From the NCBI RefSeq assembly GCF_900110755.1, contig NZ_FOFF01000008.1, positions 179,411 to 243,410 of the forward strand: 64,000 bases of DNA. Reading direction: 5' to 3'. This DNA is from Streptomyces sp. yr375. Its GTDB lineage: Bacteria > Actinomycetota > Actinomycetes > Streptomycetales > Streptomycetaceae. Shown piece by piece: positions 1 to 8,350 of this stretch. Every line of letters begins with the position of its first letter. The first letter of the stretch is position 1. The position numbers and the translations under genes are program-made. The notes below the pieces were generated by a model. That model ran no database searches. It was not told where the DNA came from and worked only from the letters and a program-made list of their open reading frames with translations.

Positions 1-1013
1 GCCCGTGGGGCGGGATCGGTTGGGAGGAGCTGGGGGACGGGGCGCTGGTCGCGAGCCAGCCGGTCGGGGCGCCGTCCTGGTACCCGTGCAACGACCGGCC
101 GGCGGACAAGGCGTCGTATCTGATCTCGATCACCTGCCCGTCGTCGTACTCGGTGGTGGCGGGCGGCCGGCTGCTGACGCGGACCACGAAGGCGTCGACG
201 ACCACGTGGGTGTACGAGCAGGCGGCGCCGACGTCGAGTTATCTGGTCGGGCTGTCGATCGGCAAGTACCAGACGGTCCTGCTGGGCGATCCGGGGCTGG
301 GCGGTGTGCCGCAGCACGGGCATCTGCCGGCGCATCTGCTCGCGGAGTTCTCGCGGGACTTCGCGCGCCAGCCCGGCATGATGCATCTCTTCCAACAGCT
401 CTTCGGCCCCTACCCGTTCGACGAGTACGCGGTGGTGGTGACGGAGGAGGAGCTCGATGTCCCCGTCGAGGCACAGGGGTTGTCGCTGTTCGGCGCCAAC
501 CATGTGGACGGGGCGCGGGGTTCGGAGCGGCTCGTGGCGCACGAGCTGGCGCACCAGTGGTTCGGCAACAGTGTGTCCATCGCCGACTGGCGGCACATCT
601 GGCTGAACGAGGGGTTCGCCAAGTACGCGGAGTGGCTGTGGTCGGAGCGGTCGGGGGGCCGCAGCGCGCAGCAACTGGCCACCATCGCCCACCGGTTGCT
701 GTCCGCGCAGCCGCAGGACCTGCGGCTCGCCGACCCCGGCCGCAAGTCGATGTTCGACGACCGGCTCTACGAGCGCGGCGGCCTCACCGTGCACGCGCTG
801 CGCTGCGCGCTGGGCGACGAGGCGTTCTTCCGGATGCTGCGCGCCTGGCTCGCCCTGCACCGCAACGGCGCGGTGACGACGTCGACGTTCACCGCCCACG
901 CGGCCCGGTTCGCGCGGGAACCGCTGGACGACTTCTTCGAGGCGTGGGTGTACCAGGGGGCGCTGCCGCCGATGCCGCTCCCGTCGGCACCACGGGGCGC
1001 GGAGTCGGCGTAG
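1..1013 (+). CDS. M1 family zinc aminopeptidase, 5' end outside window
   Basis: C-terminal about 336 residues of an M1 (gluzincin) metallopeptidase that removes N-terminal residues from peptides. The frame is open from base 3 with no start, so the gene begins upstream. The zinc site is plain: HELAH at about 540-554 followed by WFGNS, and NEGFAKYAEW about 18 residues later supplies the third ligand. The exopeptidase motif, GxMEN in classical PepN, is here a VEAQG variant, as in shorter actinobacterial M1 enzymes. There is no large ERAP-like C-terminal domain, so this is the compact bacterial form, probably about 450 residues in full. It stops in TAG 60 bp before the YchJ-like gene. Family is certain; substrate is unknown. 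Confidence 0.93.
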   Translation, partial: PWGGIGWEELGDGALVASQPVGAPSWYPCNDRPADKASYLISITCPSSYSVVAGGRLLTRTTKASTTTWVYEQAAPTSSYLVGLSIGKYQTVLLGDPGLGGVPQHGHLPAHLLAEFSRDFARQPGMMHLFQQLFGPYPFDEYAVVVTEEELDVPVEAQGLSLFGANHVDGARGSERLVAHELAHQWFGNSVSIADWRHIWLNEGFAKYAEWLWSERSGGRSAQQLATIAHRLLSAQPQDLRLADPGRKSMFDDRLYERGGLTVHALRCALGDEAFFRMLRAWLALHRNGAVTTSTFTAHAARFAREPLDDFFEAWVYQGALPPMPLPSAPRGAESA

Positions 1014-1073
1014 CGGTCCACTGCCTGCGGGGCACAGGGCACGGCGAGGTGGTGGGCCGGGCAGAATGGGGCC

Positions 1074-1514
1074 ATGTCCCGACGTCCCGCCCGCCCAAGA
1101 CAGCACGCGTCTGCCGCCGTCCCCTCCGCCGCCGCCTGTCCCTGTGGTCTCTCCGAGTCGTACGAGGCCTGCTGTGGGCGTTTCCACGCGGGTGCGGTGG
1201 GTGGGGGTGCCCCGACGGGCGCGCCGACCGCCGAGGCGCTCATGCGGTCGCGCTACAGCGCGTTCGTGAAGGGCGATGCCGGGTACCTGCTGCGGACCTG
1301 GCATCCGCGGACCCGGCCGGCGGGGCTGGAGCTCGATCCGGGGATGCGGTGGACAGGCTTGGAGATCCTCGCCACGGCCGACGGGAGCGCGTTCCACGCC
1401 ACCGGGACGGTGGAGTTCCGGGCGTCCTACCGGGGCGGCGCGCTGCACGAGCGCAGCCGGTTCGAGCGGGTGGCCGGGGCGTGGGTGTACGTGGACGGGG
1501 AGTTCCCCGAGTAG
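1074..1514 (+). CDS. YchJ family (UPF0225) protein
   Basis: 146-residue protein of the YchJ family. A SEC-C-like cysteine patch near the N-terminus (ACPCGLSESYEACCGRFH, residues about 21-38) probably binds zinc. It is followed by the family signature MRSRYSAFVKGDAGYLLRTWHP (about 57-78) and an NTF2-like C-terminal half ending in a WVYVDGEF-type strand. No reaction is established for the family. The ATG at 1074 is taken because the next in-frame ATG would cut away the cysteine motif. The first 20 residues are Arg/Ala-rich and less conserved, so a slightly later start is possible. It faces the GntR gene tail-to-tail with 6 bp between stop codons. Confidence 0.88.
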   Translation: MSRRPARPRQHASAAVPSAAACPCGLSESYEACCGRFHAGAVGGGAPTGAPTAEALMRSRYSAFVKGDAGYLLRTWHPRTRPAGLELDPGMRWTGLEILATADGSAFHATGTVEFRASYRGGALHERSRFERVAGAWVYVDGEFPE

Positions 1515-1520
1515 CGCGCG

Positions 1521-2222
1521 CTACGGCGCGAGGACGTCCAGTTCCTGGAGGGCGCCGACGGTGATCTCGCGGGTGAGGCGCTCCGCGCGGGCCGCGTCGC
1601 CCTCCCGGATGGCCTCCGCGACCTGGACGTGGAGGGTGACGGCGGCCGGGTCGGGGTTCTCGAACATGACCTCGTGGTGGGTGCGGCCTTCCAGCACCTC
1701 CGCGACGACGTCGCCGAGGCGGGCGAACATCTCGTTGCCGGAGGCGGCCAGGATCGCCCGGTGGAAGGCCACGTCGTGGACGAGGTACCCCGCCAGCCGG
1801 TGGCCGCGCGAGTGGGCCACCATGCCGAGCGCGCACTCGGTCAGCTCGGCGCACTGCTCCGCCGTGGCGTGCTTCGCCGCCAGGCCCGCCGCGACCGGTT
1901 CGACCGCCGAGCGCAGCACGGTGAGCGAGCGCAGTTGGTGCGGGCGGTCGGCGCCGGCCAGCCGCCAGCGGATGACCTGCGGGTCGTACACGTTCCACTC
2001 GGCCTTCGGCCGTACCGTCACGCCGACCCGGCGGCGGGACTCGACCAGGTGCATGGACTCCAGGACGCGGACCGCCTCGCGCATCACCGAGCGGGAGACC
2101 TCGAAGCGCTGGGCCAGTTCGTCGGTGCGCAGGACACTGCCCGGCGGGTACGCGCCCGCCGTGATCGCGGGGCCCAGGGCGTCCAGTACTCGGCCGTGCA
2201 GACCGCGGCCCGGAGTGGTCAT
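1521..2222 (-). CDS. gntR: FadR-type GntR regulator, likely gluconate repressor
   Basis: Transcriptional regulator of 233 residues. The N-terminal winged helix (GSVLRTDELAQRFEVSRSVMREAVRVLESM, about residues 27-56) has the GntR pattern. The C-terminal all-helical part carries FCD-type metal/ligand histidines (DVAFHRAILAASGN, later HLQVAEAI). It is divergent from a gluconokinase gene with about 140 bp between starts, the usual actinobacterial arrangement, so repression of gntK relieved by gluconate or gluconate-6-phosphate is inferred. Start choice: ATG at 2222; an in-frame GTG two codons upstream is equally possible and neither has a good Shine-Dalgarno sequence. The gluconate permease gene gntP that often completes the operon is absent here. 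Confidence 0.85.
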   Translation of the reverse strand: MTTPGRGLHGRVLDALGPAITAGAYPPGSVLRTDELAQRFEVSRSVMREAVRVLESMHLVESRRRVGVTVRPKAEWNVYDPQVIRWRLAGADRPHQLRSLTVLRSAVEPVAAGLAAKHATAEQCAELTECALGMVAHSRGHRLAGYLVHDVAFHRAILAASGNEMFARLGDVVAEVLEGRTHHEVMFENPDPAAVTLHVQVAEAIREGDAARAERLTREITVGALQELDVLAP

Positions 2223-2364
2223 GCACACAGAGTACGGGGTGGATCACGGCACTGAAAGGTCATACTTATTCGCCCCATCCTCTTGAATTCGTCGTACCTA
2301 ATCGGGTTCAGTGTGGGATGCGTCAGGTGTCGACGCGGACGAAGACGAGGACAGCGAGGCAGAG

Positions 2365-2886
2365 ATGCGTACCCCCCACGTCGTCGTGGTCATGGGCGTC
2401 GCCGGCACGGGCAAGACCACCGTCGGTGCGCTGCTCGCGGACCGGCTGGGCGTCCCGTATGCCGAGGCCGACGACTTCCACCCGCCGGCCAACATCGCCA
2501 AGATGTCGGCCGGCAGCCCGCTCGACGACGACGACCGGTGGCCGTGGCTCGACGCCATCGGCGGCTGGGCGGCCGGCCGGGCCGGGCTCGGCGGGGTGGT
2601 CAGTTGCTCGGCGCTGAAGCGGTCGTACCGTGACCGGCTGCGGGCCGCCGCTCCCGGGATCGTCTTCGTGCATCTCGCGGGCGACCGGGCGCTGATCGAG
2701 GACCGGATGCGGCAGCGGCGGGGGCACTTCATGCCGACCGCGCTGCTGGACTCGCAGTTCGCCACGCTCCAGCCCCTCCAGCCGGACGAGGCGGGCGTCG
2801 CCGTCGACGTCGTCGGCACCCCCGAGCAGATCACCCACCGGGCCGTGACGGCACTCGCCGAGCTGCCCGGCCCCCGGTCCCGGTGA
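2365..2886 (+). CDS. gntK: Gluconokinase
   Basis: Phosphorylates gluconate to 6-phosphogluconate using ATP, feeding the pentose phosphate pathway in the cytoplasm. The 173-residue protein has the P-loop GVAGTGKTTVG near residue 10, the family block ADDFHPPANIAKMSAGSPLDDDDRWPWL, the ALKRSYRDRLR segment and RRGHFMPTALLDSQFATL, all diagnostic of the GntK/P-loop gluconokinase family. Start placed at ATG 2365, which gives the normal length. An upstream GTG at 2311 would add an acidic 18-residue leader without similarity to the family. It ends 22 bp from the convergent cytochrome gene. Probably controlled by the divergent GntR. Confidence 0.92.
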   Translation: MRTPHVVVVMGVAGTGKTTVGALLADRLGVPYAEADDFHPPANIAKMSAGSPLDDDDRWPWLDAIGGWAAGRAGLGGVVSCSALKRSYRDRLRAAAPGIVFVHLAGDRALIEDRMRQRRGHFMPTALLDSQFATLQPLQPDEAGVAVDVVGTPEQITHRAVTALAELPGPRSR

Positions 2887-2907
2887 CCCGGCCCGGCTGA
2901 TCGGCGG

Positions 2908-3531
2908 TTACGGGCGCCACAGGCGGTGTTCGCGCTCCGCCCACTCCCGGGTCACCGAGCCGGTGCGCATGCCGCGGCGGGACTCCGGGTCGGCCAGGGC
3001 CATGCCGATGTGGCCGGCCAGGACGACGCCGACGGTCAGGGCCAGCCAGTCGTGGACGAAGGTCGCGCTGGTGCGCCACATGATCGGGGTGAGGTGGGTG
3101 AACCACATGAGCAGGCCCGTGCCGAGCATCACCAGGGTCGCCCCGGCGATCCAGGCCGCGTAGATCTTCTGCCCGGCGTTGAACTTGGCCGCCGGACGCG
3201 ACTCCCGGCGCTTGTCCCGGTGCAGGGCGGCGCGCAGCCAGCGCCGGTCGTGCGGGCCGAAGCGGTTGAGGTGTCCGAGGTCGGCGCGGAAGGCGCGGGA
3301 GGCCAGGCCCGCCAGGACGGGCACCGGCAGGACGAGGCCCGCCCACTCGTGGACGCGGACCACCAGCTCGCGGCGGCCCACGAGTTCGGCGAACTCGGGG
3401 ATGTACAGGAAGGCCGCCGTCACCACGCAGACGCCCATCAGGACGGCCGTGGTGCGGTGCACCCAGCGTTCGGCGCGGGTGAAGCGGTGGACGGTCGGGG
3501 CGGCCGACGGCGCCTCAGCTCGTAGGCTCAT
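2908..3531 (-). CDS. Cytochrome b561-type membrane subunit
   Basis: 207-residue integral membrane protein of the cytochrome b561/formate-dehydrogenase-gamma type. Four hydrophobic segments are visible (about residues 31-47, 66-82, 128-146, 160-178). Candidate haem-b histidines are in RWVHRTTAV, RVHEWAGL, FVHDWLAL and GHIGMAL. Its start overlaps the end of the upstream molybdopterin oxidoreductase gene by 17 bp, so the two are translationally coupled and probably form one complex: the soluble molybdoenzyme passes or receives electrons through this haem protein and the quinone pool. Start ATG at 3531 is the only one that fits the coupling. Haem ligation is inferred from spacing. Confidence 0.85.
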   Translation of the reverse strand: MSLRAEAPSAAPTVHRFTRAERWVHRTTAVLMGVCVVTAAFLYIPEFAELVGRRELVVRVHEWAGLVLPVPVLAGLASRAFRADLGHLNRFGPHDRRWLRAALHRDKRRESRPAAKFNAGQKIYAAWIAGATLVMLGTGLLMWFTHLTPIMWRTSATFVHDWLALTVGVVLAGHIGMALADPESRRGMRTGSVTREWAEREHRLWRP

Positions 3532-4303
3532 CGTCGCGTCCGTTCGAACGGCCGACCCAGGCGTCGACGTCGTAGCCCCGGTCCTCCCAGTAGCCGGGCT
3601 TCACCTTCTTGGTGACGGTGATGCCGGAGAGCCACTTGGCGGACTTGTAGAAGTACATGGGCGCGACGTAGAGGCGGACCGGGCCGCCGTGGTCGTGGCC
3701 GAGGTCCTTGTCCTGCATGCGCAGCGCGACCAGGACGTCGGCGCGGCGGGCCTGGGCGAGGGTGAGGCTCTCGGTGTACGCGCCGTCGAAGCAGGTGAAG
3801 CGGATCGCGCCGGCGTCGGCCTTGACTCCGGCCGCGTCGAGCAGCGCGGACAGCCGGACCCCCTCGAAGGGCGTGCCCGGCACCCGCCAGCCGGTGACGC
3901 ACTGGACGTCCTTGACGATCCGGGTCTGGGGCAGGGCCCTGAGGTCGGCCAGGGTGTAGGTGGTGGGGCGGTCGACCAGGCCGTCGACGGTGAGGCGGTA
4001 GTTCGTGGCGTTCCTGTGCGGGACGGAGGACGTCACCGAGTAGTAGCGGAAGCCGCCGCCGTTGGGGAGCAGGCCGGTGAGACCGGTGGGGTCGTTGTTC
4101 GCCGCGCCGCCGAGGAAGGCCTCCAGGCCGCGCTGGAGCGGGGGCGCGGCGACGACCCCCAGGGCACCGAGGGCGAGGGTGCCGAGGAAGACACGGCGGC
4201 CTACGGGGGTGCCGCGCTCGCCGGGTGCGTCAGGCGCGCCAGGCGCGTGAGGTGCTCCGGATGGTTCGGGCGGTCCCGGTGCTCCGGATGGTTCGGGGTT
4301 CAC
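3515..4303 (-). CDS. Sulfite-oxidase-fold molybdopterin oxidoreductase
   Basis: 262-residue protein with the SUOX/YedY catalytic fold. The molybdenum-ligand cysteine is in KDVQCVTGWRVPGTPFEGV; GPVRLYVAPMYFYKSAKWL and the DRGYDVDAWVG end match the family. The N-terminus has a Pro/Gly/Ala-rich stretch followed by GRRVFLGTLALGALGVVAAPP, a twin-arginine-like export signal or anchor, so the enzyme is likely outside the membrane. The start is set at GTG 4303, preceded by a GGAAGG stretch that abuts it closely. An ATG at 4426 would give a long leader upstream of the signal. Substrate cannot be told from sequence: sulfite, methionine sulfoxide and other oxo-acceptors occur in the family. Coupled to the cytochrome b gene downstream. 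Confidence 0.86.
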   Translation of the reverse strand: MNPEPSGAPGPPEPSGAPHAPGAPDAPGERGTPVGRRVFLGTLALGALGVVAAPPLQRGLEAFLGGAANNDPTGLTGLLPNGGGFRYYSVTSSVPHRNATNYRLTVDGLVDRPTTYTLADLRALPQTRIVKDVQCVTGWRVPGTPFEGVRLSALLDAAGVKADAGAIRFTCFDGAYTESLTLAQARRADVLVALRMQDKDLGHDHGGPVRLYVAPMYFYKSAKWLSGITVTKKVKPGYWEDRGYDVDAWVGRSNGRDDEPTS

Positions 4304-4646
4304 CCTTCCATTCGAGCACTCGGGGGCCCGGCGGGGCCAGCGATCCGGGGTGGCGGCCTGATATGCGTCATGACTTCTTACCCATCTCTCCGGCGGCGAC
4401 GGCCGGGTCGGTGTGGTGTGCGCCATGGCGCGGCACGGCCGCAGCGCCCACCATGGCGGTACGGCCGCCCCGCGCCACAGGGCCCGTCCCCGGGTGCCGC
4501 GGCCGAGTCAACCGCCCGGTTCCGGGTACTCCCGGAGCGGAGTTCGTTCCGTTCCCCGCACTCCCGGGGCACTGGGAGCGCCGGGACGCTACAGTCGGCC
4601 ACTACGCACCCCGTCCGTGGTCCGACCGGATGATCGAGGTACGCAG

Positions 4647-5540
4647 GTGTCGGTTCTGGTTCTGGTTCTCGCCGTGAGTGCCGCCTGCTGCCTGGGCTTC
4701 GGGTTCGTACTCCAGCAGAACGCCGCGCAGAAGGCCCCGCTCGGCGACTTCCTCTCGCCCCGGCTGCTCCTCGACCTCATGCGGGTGCCGCGCTGGCTGG
4801 GCGGCATCGGCCTCATGGTGGCCGGCATGGTGCTCGGCGCGATCGCGCTCGGCCAGGGCGAGATCTCCCTGGTGGAACCGCTGCTGGCGACGAACCTGCT
4901 GTTCGCCCTCGCGCTCTCCCGCCGCCAGACGAAGCAGCCGCTGGGCCGCCAGGGCTGGTCGGGCCTGGCGCTGCTGGCGGGCGGGGTGACGACGTTCATC
5001 GTGGCGGGCGAGCCGCGCGGCGGCAGCGCGGTCACCGATCCGCTGCGGCACTGGCTGATCATCGGCGTGATGATCGGCACGGCGCTGCTGCTCACCACGT
5101 ACGCCAAGCGCTCGCGGCTGAGCGCGGGCCCGGTGCTGCTGGCCCTCGCGGCCGGTCTCCTGTACGGCGTCCAGGACGCGCTGACCCGGGTCAGCGGGCA
5201 GCGCTTCTCGGCGGACGGCCTCGGCGAGCTGCTGACCGGTTGGCAGCCGTACGCGGTGCTCGCCCTTGGTGTGACCGGGCTGGTGCTGGTCCAGAGCGCC
5301 TTCGAGACGGCCCCGCTGCGCATGTCGCTGCCCGCGCTGACCGCCGCCCAGCCGCTGGCCGGGATCATCTGCGGGGTCGGCTTCCTCGGTGACCGGCTGC
5401 ACACCGACACCGGGGCGCTGGCCTGGGAGGCGGCGGGGCTGGCGGCGATCGTCGCGGGCATCGTGCTCCTCGGACTGCACCCGGCGATGCCCCGGGGCAC
5501 GGCCCCGCACGAGCGGGTGCCGGACCTCCAGCCCCAGTAG
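4647..5540 (+). CDS. DMT superfamily membrane transporter (EamA-like)
   Basis: 297-residue membrane protein with about ten hydrophobic helices, in two homologous halves as expected for EamA/drug-metabolite transporters. Recognisable blocks are VLQQNAAQKAP in helix 1, GQGEISLVEPLLATNLLFALALS in helices 2-3, and FETAPLRMSLPALTAAQPLAGIICGV in the second half. This subgroup, common in Streptomyces, carries a QQ motif in the first helix. Start GTG 4647 has GAGG 7 bp upstream. The open frame extends further 5' but that part is low-complexity and not membrane-like. Substrate unknown. The 220 bp before it, shared with the divergent molybdoenzyme gene, holds no further gene that I can see. Confidence 0.85.
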   Translation: MSVLVLVLAVSAACCLGFGFVLQQNAAQKAPLGDFLSPRLLLDLMRVPRWLGGIGLMVAGMVLGAIALGQGEISLVEPLLATNLLFALALSRRQTKQPLGRQGWSGLALLAGGVTTFIVAGEPRGGSAVTDPLRHWLIIGVMIGTALLLTTYAKRSRLSAGPVLLALAAGLLYGVQDALTRVSGQRFSADGLGELLTGWQPYAVLALGVTGLVLVQSAFETAPLRMSLPALTAAQPLAGIICGVGFLGDRLHTDTGALAWEAAGLAAIVAGIVLLGLHPAMPRGTAPHERVPDLQPQ

Positions 5541-5593
5541 CACCACCGGCGGACCTCGGCGGACCTCGGCGTCCGGGCTGCTTGGATGGGGTC

Positions 5594-6109
5594 ATGAGCG
5601 CTGCTGACGAGATCCTCGACATCGTCGACGAGAACGACCGGGTCGTCGGACAGGCCCCGCGCGGGCGGGCCTACGCCGAGGGACTGCGCCACCGCTGTGT
5701 GTTCATCCAGGCCAGGGACGCCGAGGGCCGGATCTTCGTGCACCGCCGCACCCCGACCAAGCTGGTCTTCCCCTCCCTGTACGACATGTTCGTCGGCGGG
5801 GTGGTCGGCGCGGGCGAGTCCTACGACGACGCCGCCCGGCGGGAGGCCGAGGAGGAGTTGGGGGTGAGCGGTCTGCCCCGCCCGGAGTTCCTCTTCACGT
5901 TCCTCTACGAGGGCGGCGCGGCCGGGAGCTGGTGGTCGGCCGTGTACGAGGTGCGCTGCGAGCTGCCGGTGAACCCGCAGGTGGAGGAGGTCGCCTGGCA
6001 CGACTTCCTGCCCGAGGCGGAGGTCGAGCGGCGGCTGTCCGGCTGGGAGTGGGTGCCGGACGGGCTCGCGGCGTACGAGCGGCTCCGGGCGCACCGGACG
6101 GCGCCCTGA
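5594..6109 (+). CDS. NUDIX hydrolase
   Basis: 171-residue NUDIX enzyme that cleaves a nucleoside diphosphate linked to another moiety, with Mg2+. The full Nudix box is present: G-V-V-G-A-G-E then seven residues then REAEEELGV (about residues 73-95). The N-terminus DEILDIVDENDRVVGQAPRGRAYAEGLRHRCVFIQ resembles the isopentenyl-diphosphate isomerase-like/YfcD subgroup, which keeps an N-terminal HRCVFI strand. Start ATG 5594 is preceded by GATGGGG. An upstream ATG at 5582 is possible. It lies in the same direction as the DUF202 pair 55 bp downstream, but no functional link is obvious. Confidence 0.9.
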   Translation: MSAADEILDIVDENDRVVGQAPRGRAYAEGLRHRCVFIQARDAEGRIFVHRRTPTKLVFPSLYDMFVGGVVGAGESYDDAARREAEEELGVSGLPRPEFLFTFLYEGGAAGSWWSAVYEVRCELPVNPQVEEVAWHDFLPEAEVERRLSGWEWVPDGLAAYERLRAHRTAP

Positions 6110-6164
6110 GCAGGGCTGGGCAGGGGGGAAGAGACGGGAGCGGGCGGCGGGTAGGGTCCTGCGG

Positions 6165-6557
6165 GTGATCGAGTTCGTACAGAACGTCCGTCTGTGGTTC
6201 GCGCCCGAGCAGATCCGCGAGGAGGGCAGCACGCCCGACTACCGGTTCTCGCTGGCGAACGAGCGCACGTTCCTGGCCTGGCTGCGCACCGCGCTCGCGC
6301 TGATCGGCGGCGGCTTCGCGGTGGACCAGTTCCTGCCGGACCTGCGCTGGGGCTGGCGGGTCGGGCTGGCGCTCGCGCTGCTGGCGGCGGGCGTGCTGTG
6401 CTCGCTGCGCGCGGTGAACCACTGGATGCGCTGCGAGCGGGCGATGCGCCGGGGCGAGGATCTGCCGGCGTCCCGGTTCCCGGCGCTGCTGGGTGTGGTG
6501 GTCGCGGTGGTGGCGGTCGCGATGGTCGTCGTGGTGCTGGTGGGGTGGGAGGGGTGA
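6165..6557 (+). CDS. DUF202/YidH family membrane protein, first of pair
   Basis: 130-residue membrane protein with the YidH/DUF202 signature FSLANERTFLAWLRTALALIGGGFAVDQFLP near the N-terminus and three hydrophobic segments (about 43-60, 65-84, 106-126). Function of the family is not established. Start GTG at 6165 follows a G-rich stretch. The stop codon is shared in a GTGA overlap with the next gene, a second and shorter DUF202 protein, so both are made from one message and probably sit together in the membrane. Confidence 0.86.
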   Translation: MIEFVQNVRLWFAPEQIREEGSTPDYRFSLANERTFLAWLRTALALIGGGFAVDQFLPDLRWGWRVGLALALLAAGVLCSLRAVNHWMRCERAMRRGEDLPASRFPALLGVVVAVVAVAMVVVVLVGWEG

Positions 6558-6886
6558 GCGGCGGGACCGGGGAGGTCGCAGCGCCACGCGATCCCGGGCT
6601 CCAGCCCGAGCGGACCCGGCTGGCCTGGCGGCGTACGACGCTGGCGAGCACTGTTGCCGCCGTCCTCGCCGTGAAGTCCTCGCTGCACGGCGGGGTGTCC
6701 GTGTCCGGGGTCGTCCTGTGCGCGCTGGCCTGCGGTCTGTGGCTGGCGTTCCTGCTGCTCGCCCACCACCGGATCCGCGCCCTCGCCGCCACGTCGAGCC
6801 CGGCGGCCCTCGCCCCGCGGCACGCCACGGCGGCGGTCCTGTGCGCGGTGGCCACGGCGGCGTGCGCCGCGGCGCTGGTGCTCTGA
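6554..6886 (+). CDS. DUF202 family membrane protein, second of pair
   Basis: 110-residue protein. The motif QPERTRLAWRRTTLASTVAAVLAVK is the DUF202 core (xxERTxLAWxRT). Three hydrophobic segments follow. Its GTG start overlaps the TGA of the preceding DUF202 gene by four bases (GTGA), strong evidence of translational coupling. Paired DUF202 genes of this kind recur in actinobacteria, suggesting a heteromer. The gene ends 63 bp from the convergent oxidoreductase. Role unknown. Confidence 0.85.
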   Translation: MSGGTGEVAAPRDPGLQPERTRLAWRRTTLASTVAAVLAVKSSLHGGVSVSGVVLCALACGLWLAFLLLAHHRIRALAATSSPAALAPRHATAAVLCAVATAACAAALVL

Positions 6887-6949
6887 CGACCACGCCGTCC
6901 TGACGAGTACGCAGTCCTACGGCGGCCCCGCCGAGCCCTCTGCTGTGCC

Positions 6950-7906
6950 CTACACGTCCTCTGCCGCATCCTCCGCGTCCCAGTCCACCGTGACCACGAT
7001 CTTGCCCCGGGTGCGGCCCTCCGCGCTGAGCCGGTGGGCGTCGGCCGCGCGCTCCAGCGGGAAGGTGTCGGAGACGTGCACGGAGACCACGCCCTGTTCG
7101 GCCAGGTCCGCCAGCCGGGTGAGGTCCTCGGCGTCGGGCCGGACCCAGTAGTAGCGGCCGCCGTAGCCGACGACGTCGCCGTCGGCGATCGACACCAGGC
7201 GGCCCTCCGGGGCCAGCAGGTTGGCGGAGACCTTCAGCGTCTCGCCGCCGATCGTGTCGAAGGCCGCGTCCACGCCCTCGGGGGCCAGCCCGCGCACCCG
7301 TTCGGACAGCCCCTCGCCGTAGGTCACGGGTTCGCCGCCCAGCGCGCGTACGAAGTCGTGGTTGGCGGGGCTCGCCGTACCGATCACCCGTGCGCCCAGA
7401 TGCCGGGCGAGCTGCACGGCGATGGCTCCGACGCCGCCCGCCGCCGCGTGCACGAGGACGGTCTCGCCGCGCTTCACCTGAAGCGCCTTCATCAGCACCT
7501 GGTAGGCGGTGAGTCCGGTGAGCGGCAGGCCCGCGGCCTCCTCCCAGGTGAGGTTGCGCGGCTTGCGGGCGAGGGTGCGCACCGGGGCCGCGACGTACTC
7601 GGCGAAGGTGCCCCGGGACAGGAAGTCCTCGCGGACGTAGCCCATGACCTCGTCGCCGATCGCGTACTCCGTGACGGAGAACCCGAGCTGCACGACGACG
7701 CCGGAGACGTCCCAGCCGGGGACCACCGGGAAGACGGCGTCGAAGATCGAGTCCAGATACCCCTCGCGGGCCTTCCAGTCGACGGGGTTCACGGCCGCCG
7801 CCCGGACCTTCACCAGCACCGAGTCGGGGCCGACCTTCGGGTCGCGCACCTCCCCGAATGCGAGGGTCTCGGGGCCGCCGTAGCGTGAGTAGCTGATGGC
7901 CTTCAT
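6950..7906 (-). CDS. NADP-dependent quinone-oxidoreductase-like enzyme (MDR family)
   Basis: 318-residue member of the medium-chain dehydrogenase/reductase superfamily, zinc-free quinone reductase branch. The N-terminal GroES-like domain begins MKAISYSRYGGPETLAFGEV and contains VNPVDWKAREG. The nucleotide-binding fold has HAAAGGVGAIAVQLARHLGARVIGT (about residues 155-179). No zinc-ligand cysteines are seen. It probably reduces quinones or alpha,beta-unsaturated carbonyls with NADPH. Start ATG 7906 has GGAGG 8 bp upstream. It is divergent from the small histidine-rich gene with 117 bp between starts. Physiological substrate unknown. Confidence 0.9.
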   Translation of the reverse strand: MKAISYSRYGGPETLAFGEVRDPKVGPDSVLVKVRAAAVNPVDWKAREGYLDSIFDAVFPVVPGWDVSGVVVQLGFSVTEYAIGDEVMGYVREDFLSRGTFAEYVAAPVRTLARKPRNLTWEEAAGLPLTGLTAYQVLMKALQVKRGETVLVHAAAGGVGAIAVQLARHLGARVIGTASPANHDFVRALGGEPVTYGEGLSERVRGLAPEGVDAAFDTIGGETLKVSANLLAPEGRLVSIADGDVVGYGGRYYWVRPDAEDLTRLADLAEQGVVSVHVSDTFPLERAADAHRLSAEGRTRGKIVVTVDWDAEDAAEDV

Positions 7907-8023
7907 GGTCCGACCCTCCGTGGTGCCCGGACGCCACGCAAGCCGAATGACCCGTTATGCGGTTTTTGCGTGGCACCCTGTCCGACGTCACACCCGCAGC
8001 CGCTCTTCGAAGGTGAGCACCTC

Positions 8024-8320
8024 ATGACCACCCTCCATGTCGAACACTCCGCCCACACGCACACGCACGGCCCGGACTGCGGGCACACCCAGGTGAGCCA
8101 CGGCGACCACGTCGACTACGCCCACGACGGGCATCTGCACCGTGCGCACGACGGTCACTGGGACGAGTGCGAGCCGGGCGGGCACACGGCCCACGAGGGG
8201 CACGAGCACCAGCACGGCGAGGACTGCGGGCACACGCGCGTGCAGCACGGCGACCACGTGGACTACGTCCACGACGGCCACCGGCACGCCGAGCACGACG
8301 GCCACTGGGACGACCACTGA
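8024..8320 (+). CDS. Small histidine-rich protein made of two tandem repeats
   Basis: 98-residue, highly hydrophilic protein in which roughly a quarter of residues are histidine and many others are Asp/Glu. It consists of an N-terminal strand (MTTLHVEHSAHTHTH) and two copies of a module of about 34 residues. Each module has the order G-x-D-C-G-H-T, then HGDHVDYxHDGH, then HDGHWD; the copies start near residues 15 and 63. Each copy has one Cys in a DCGHT context. No signal peptide or membrane segment is visible, so a cytoplasmic metal buffer or chaperone (Zn, Ni, Co or Cu) is a reasonable inference, not shown. ATG 8024 has AAGGTGAG upstream. A strong hairpin follows. Confidence 0.82.
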   Translation: MTTLHVEHSAHTHTHGPDCGHTQVSHGDHVDYAHDGHLHRAHDGHWDECEPGGHTAHEGHEHQHGEDCGHTRVQHGDHVDYVHDGHRHAEHDGHWDDH

Positions 8321-8350
8321 GCACCGTTCGAGACGGTCGCCGATCGCGAC

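Noticed and set aside
2229..2364. A defined GntR operator between gntR and gntK
   Set aside because: TACTTATT and nearby words look like a promoter, but I could not find a convincing inverted repeat of the FadR/GntR type.
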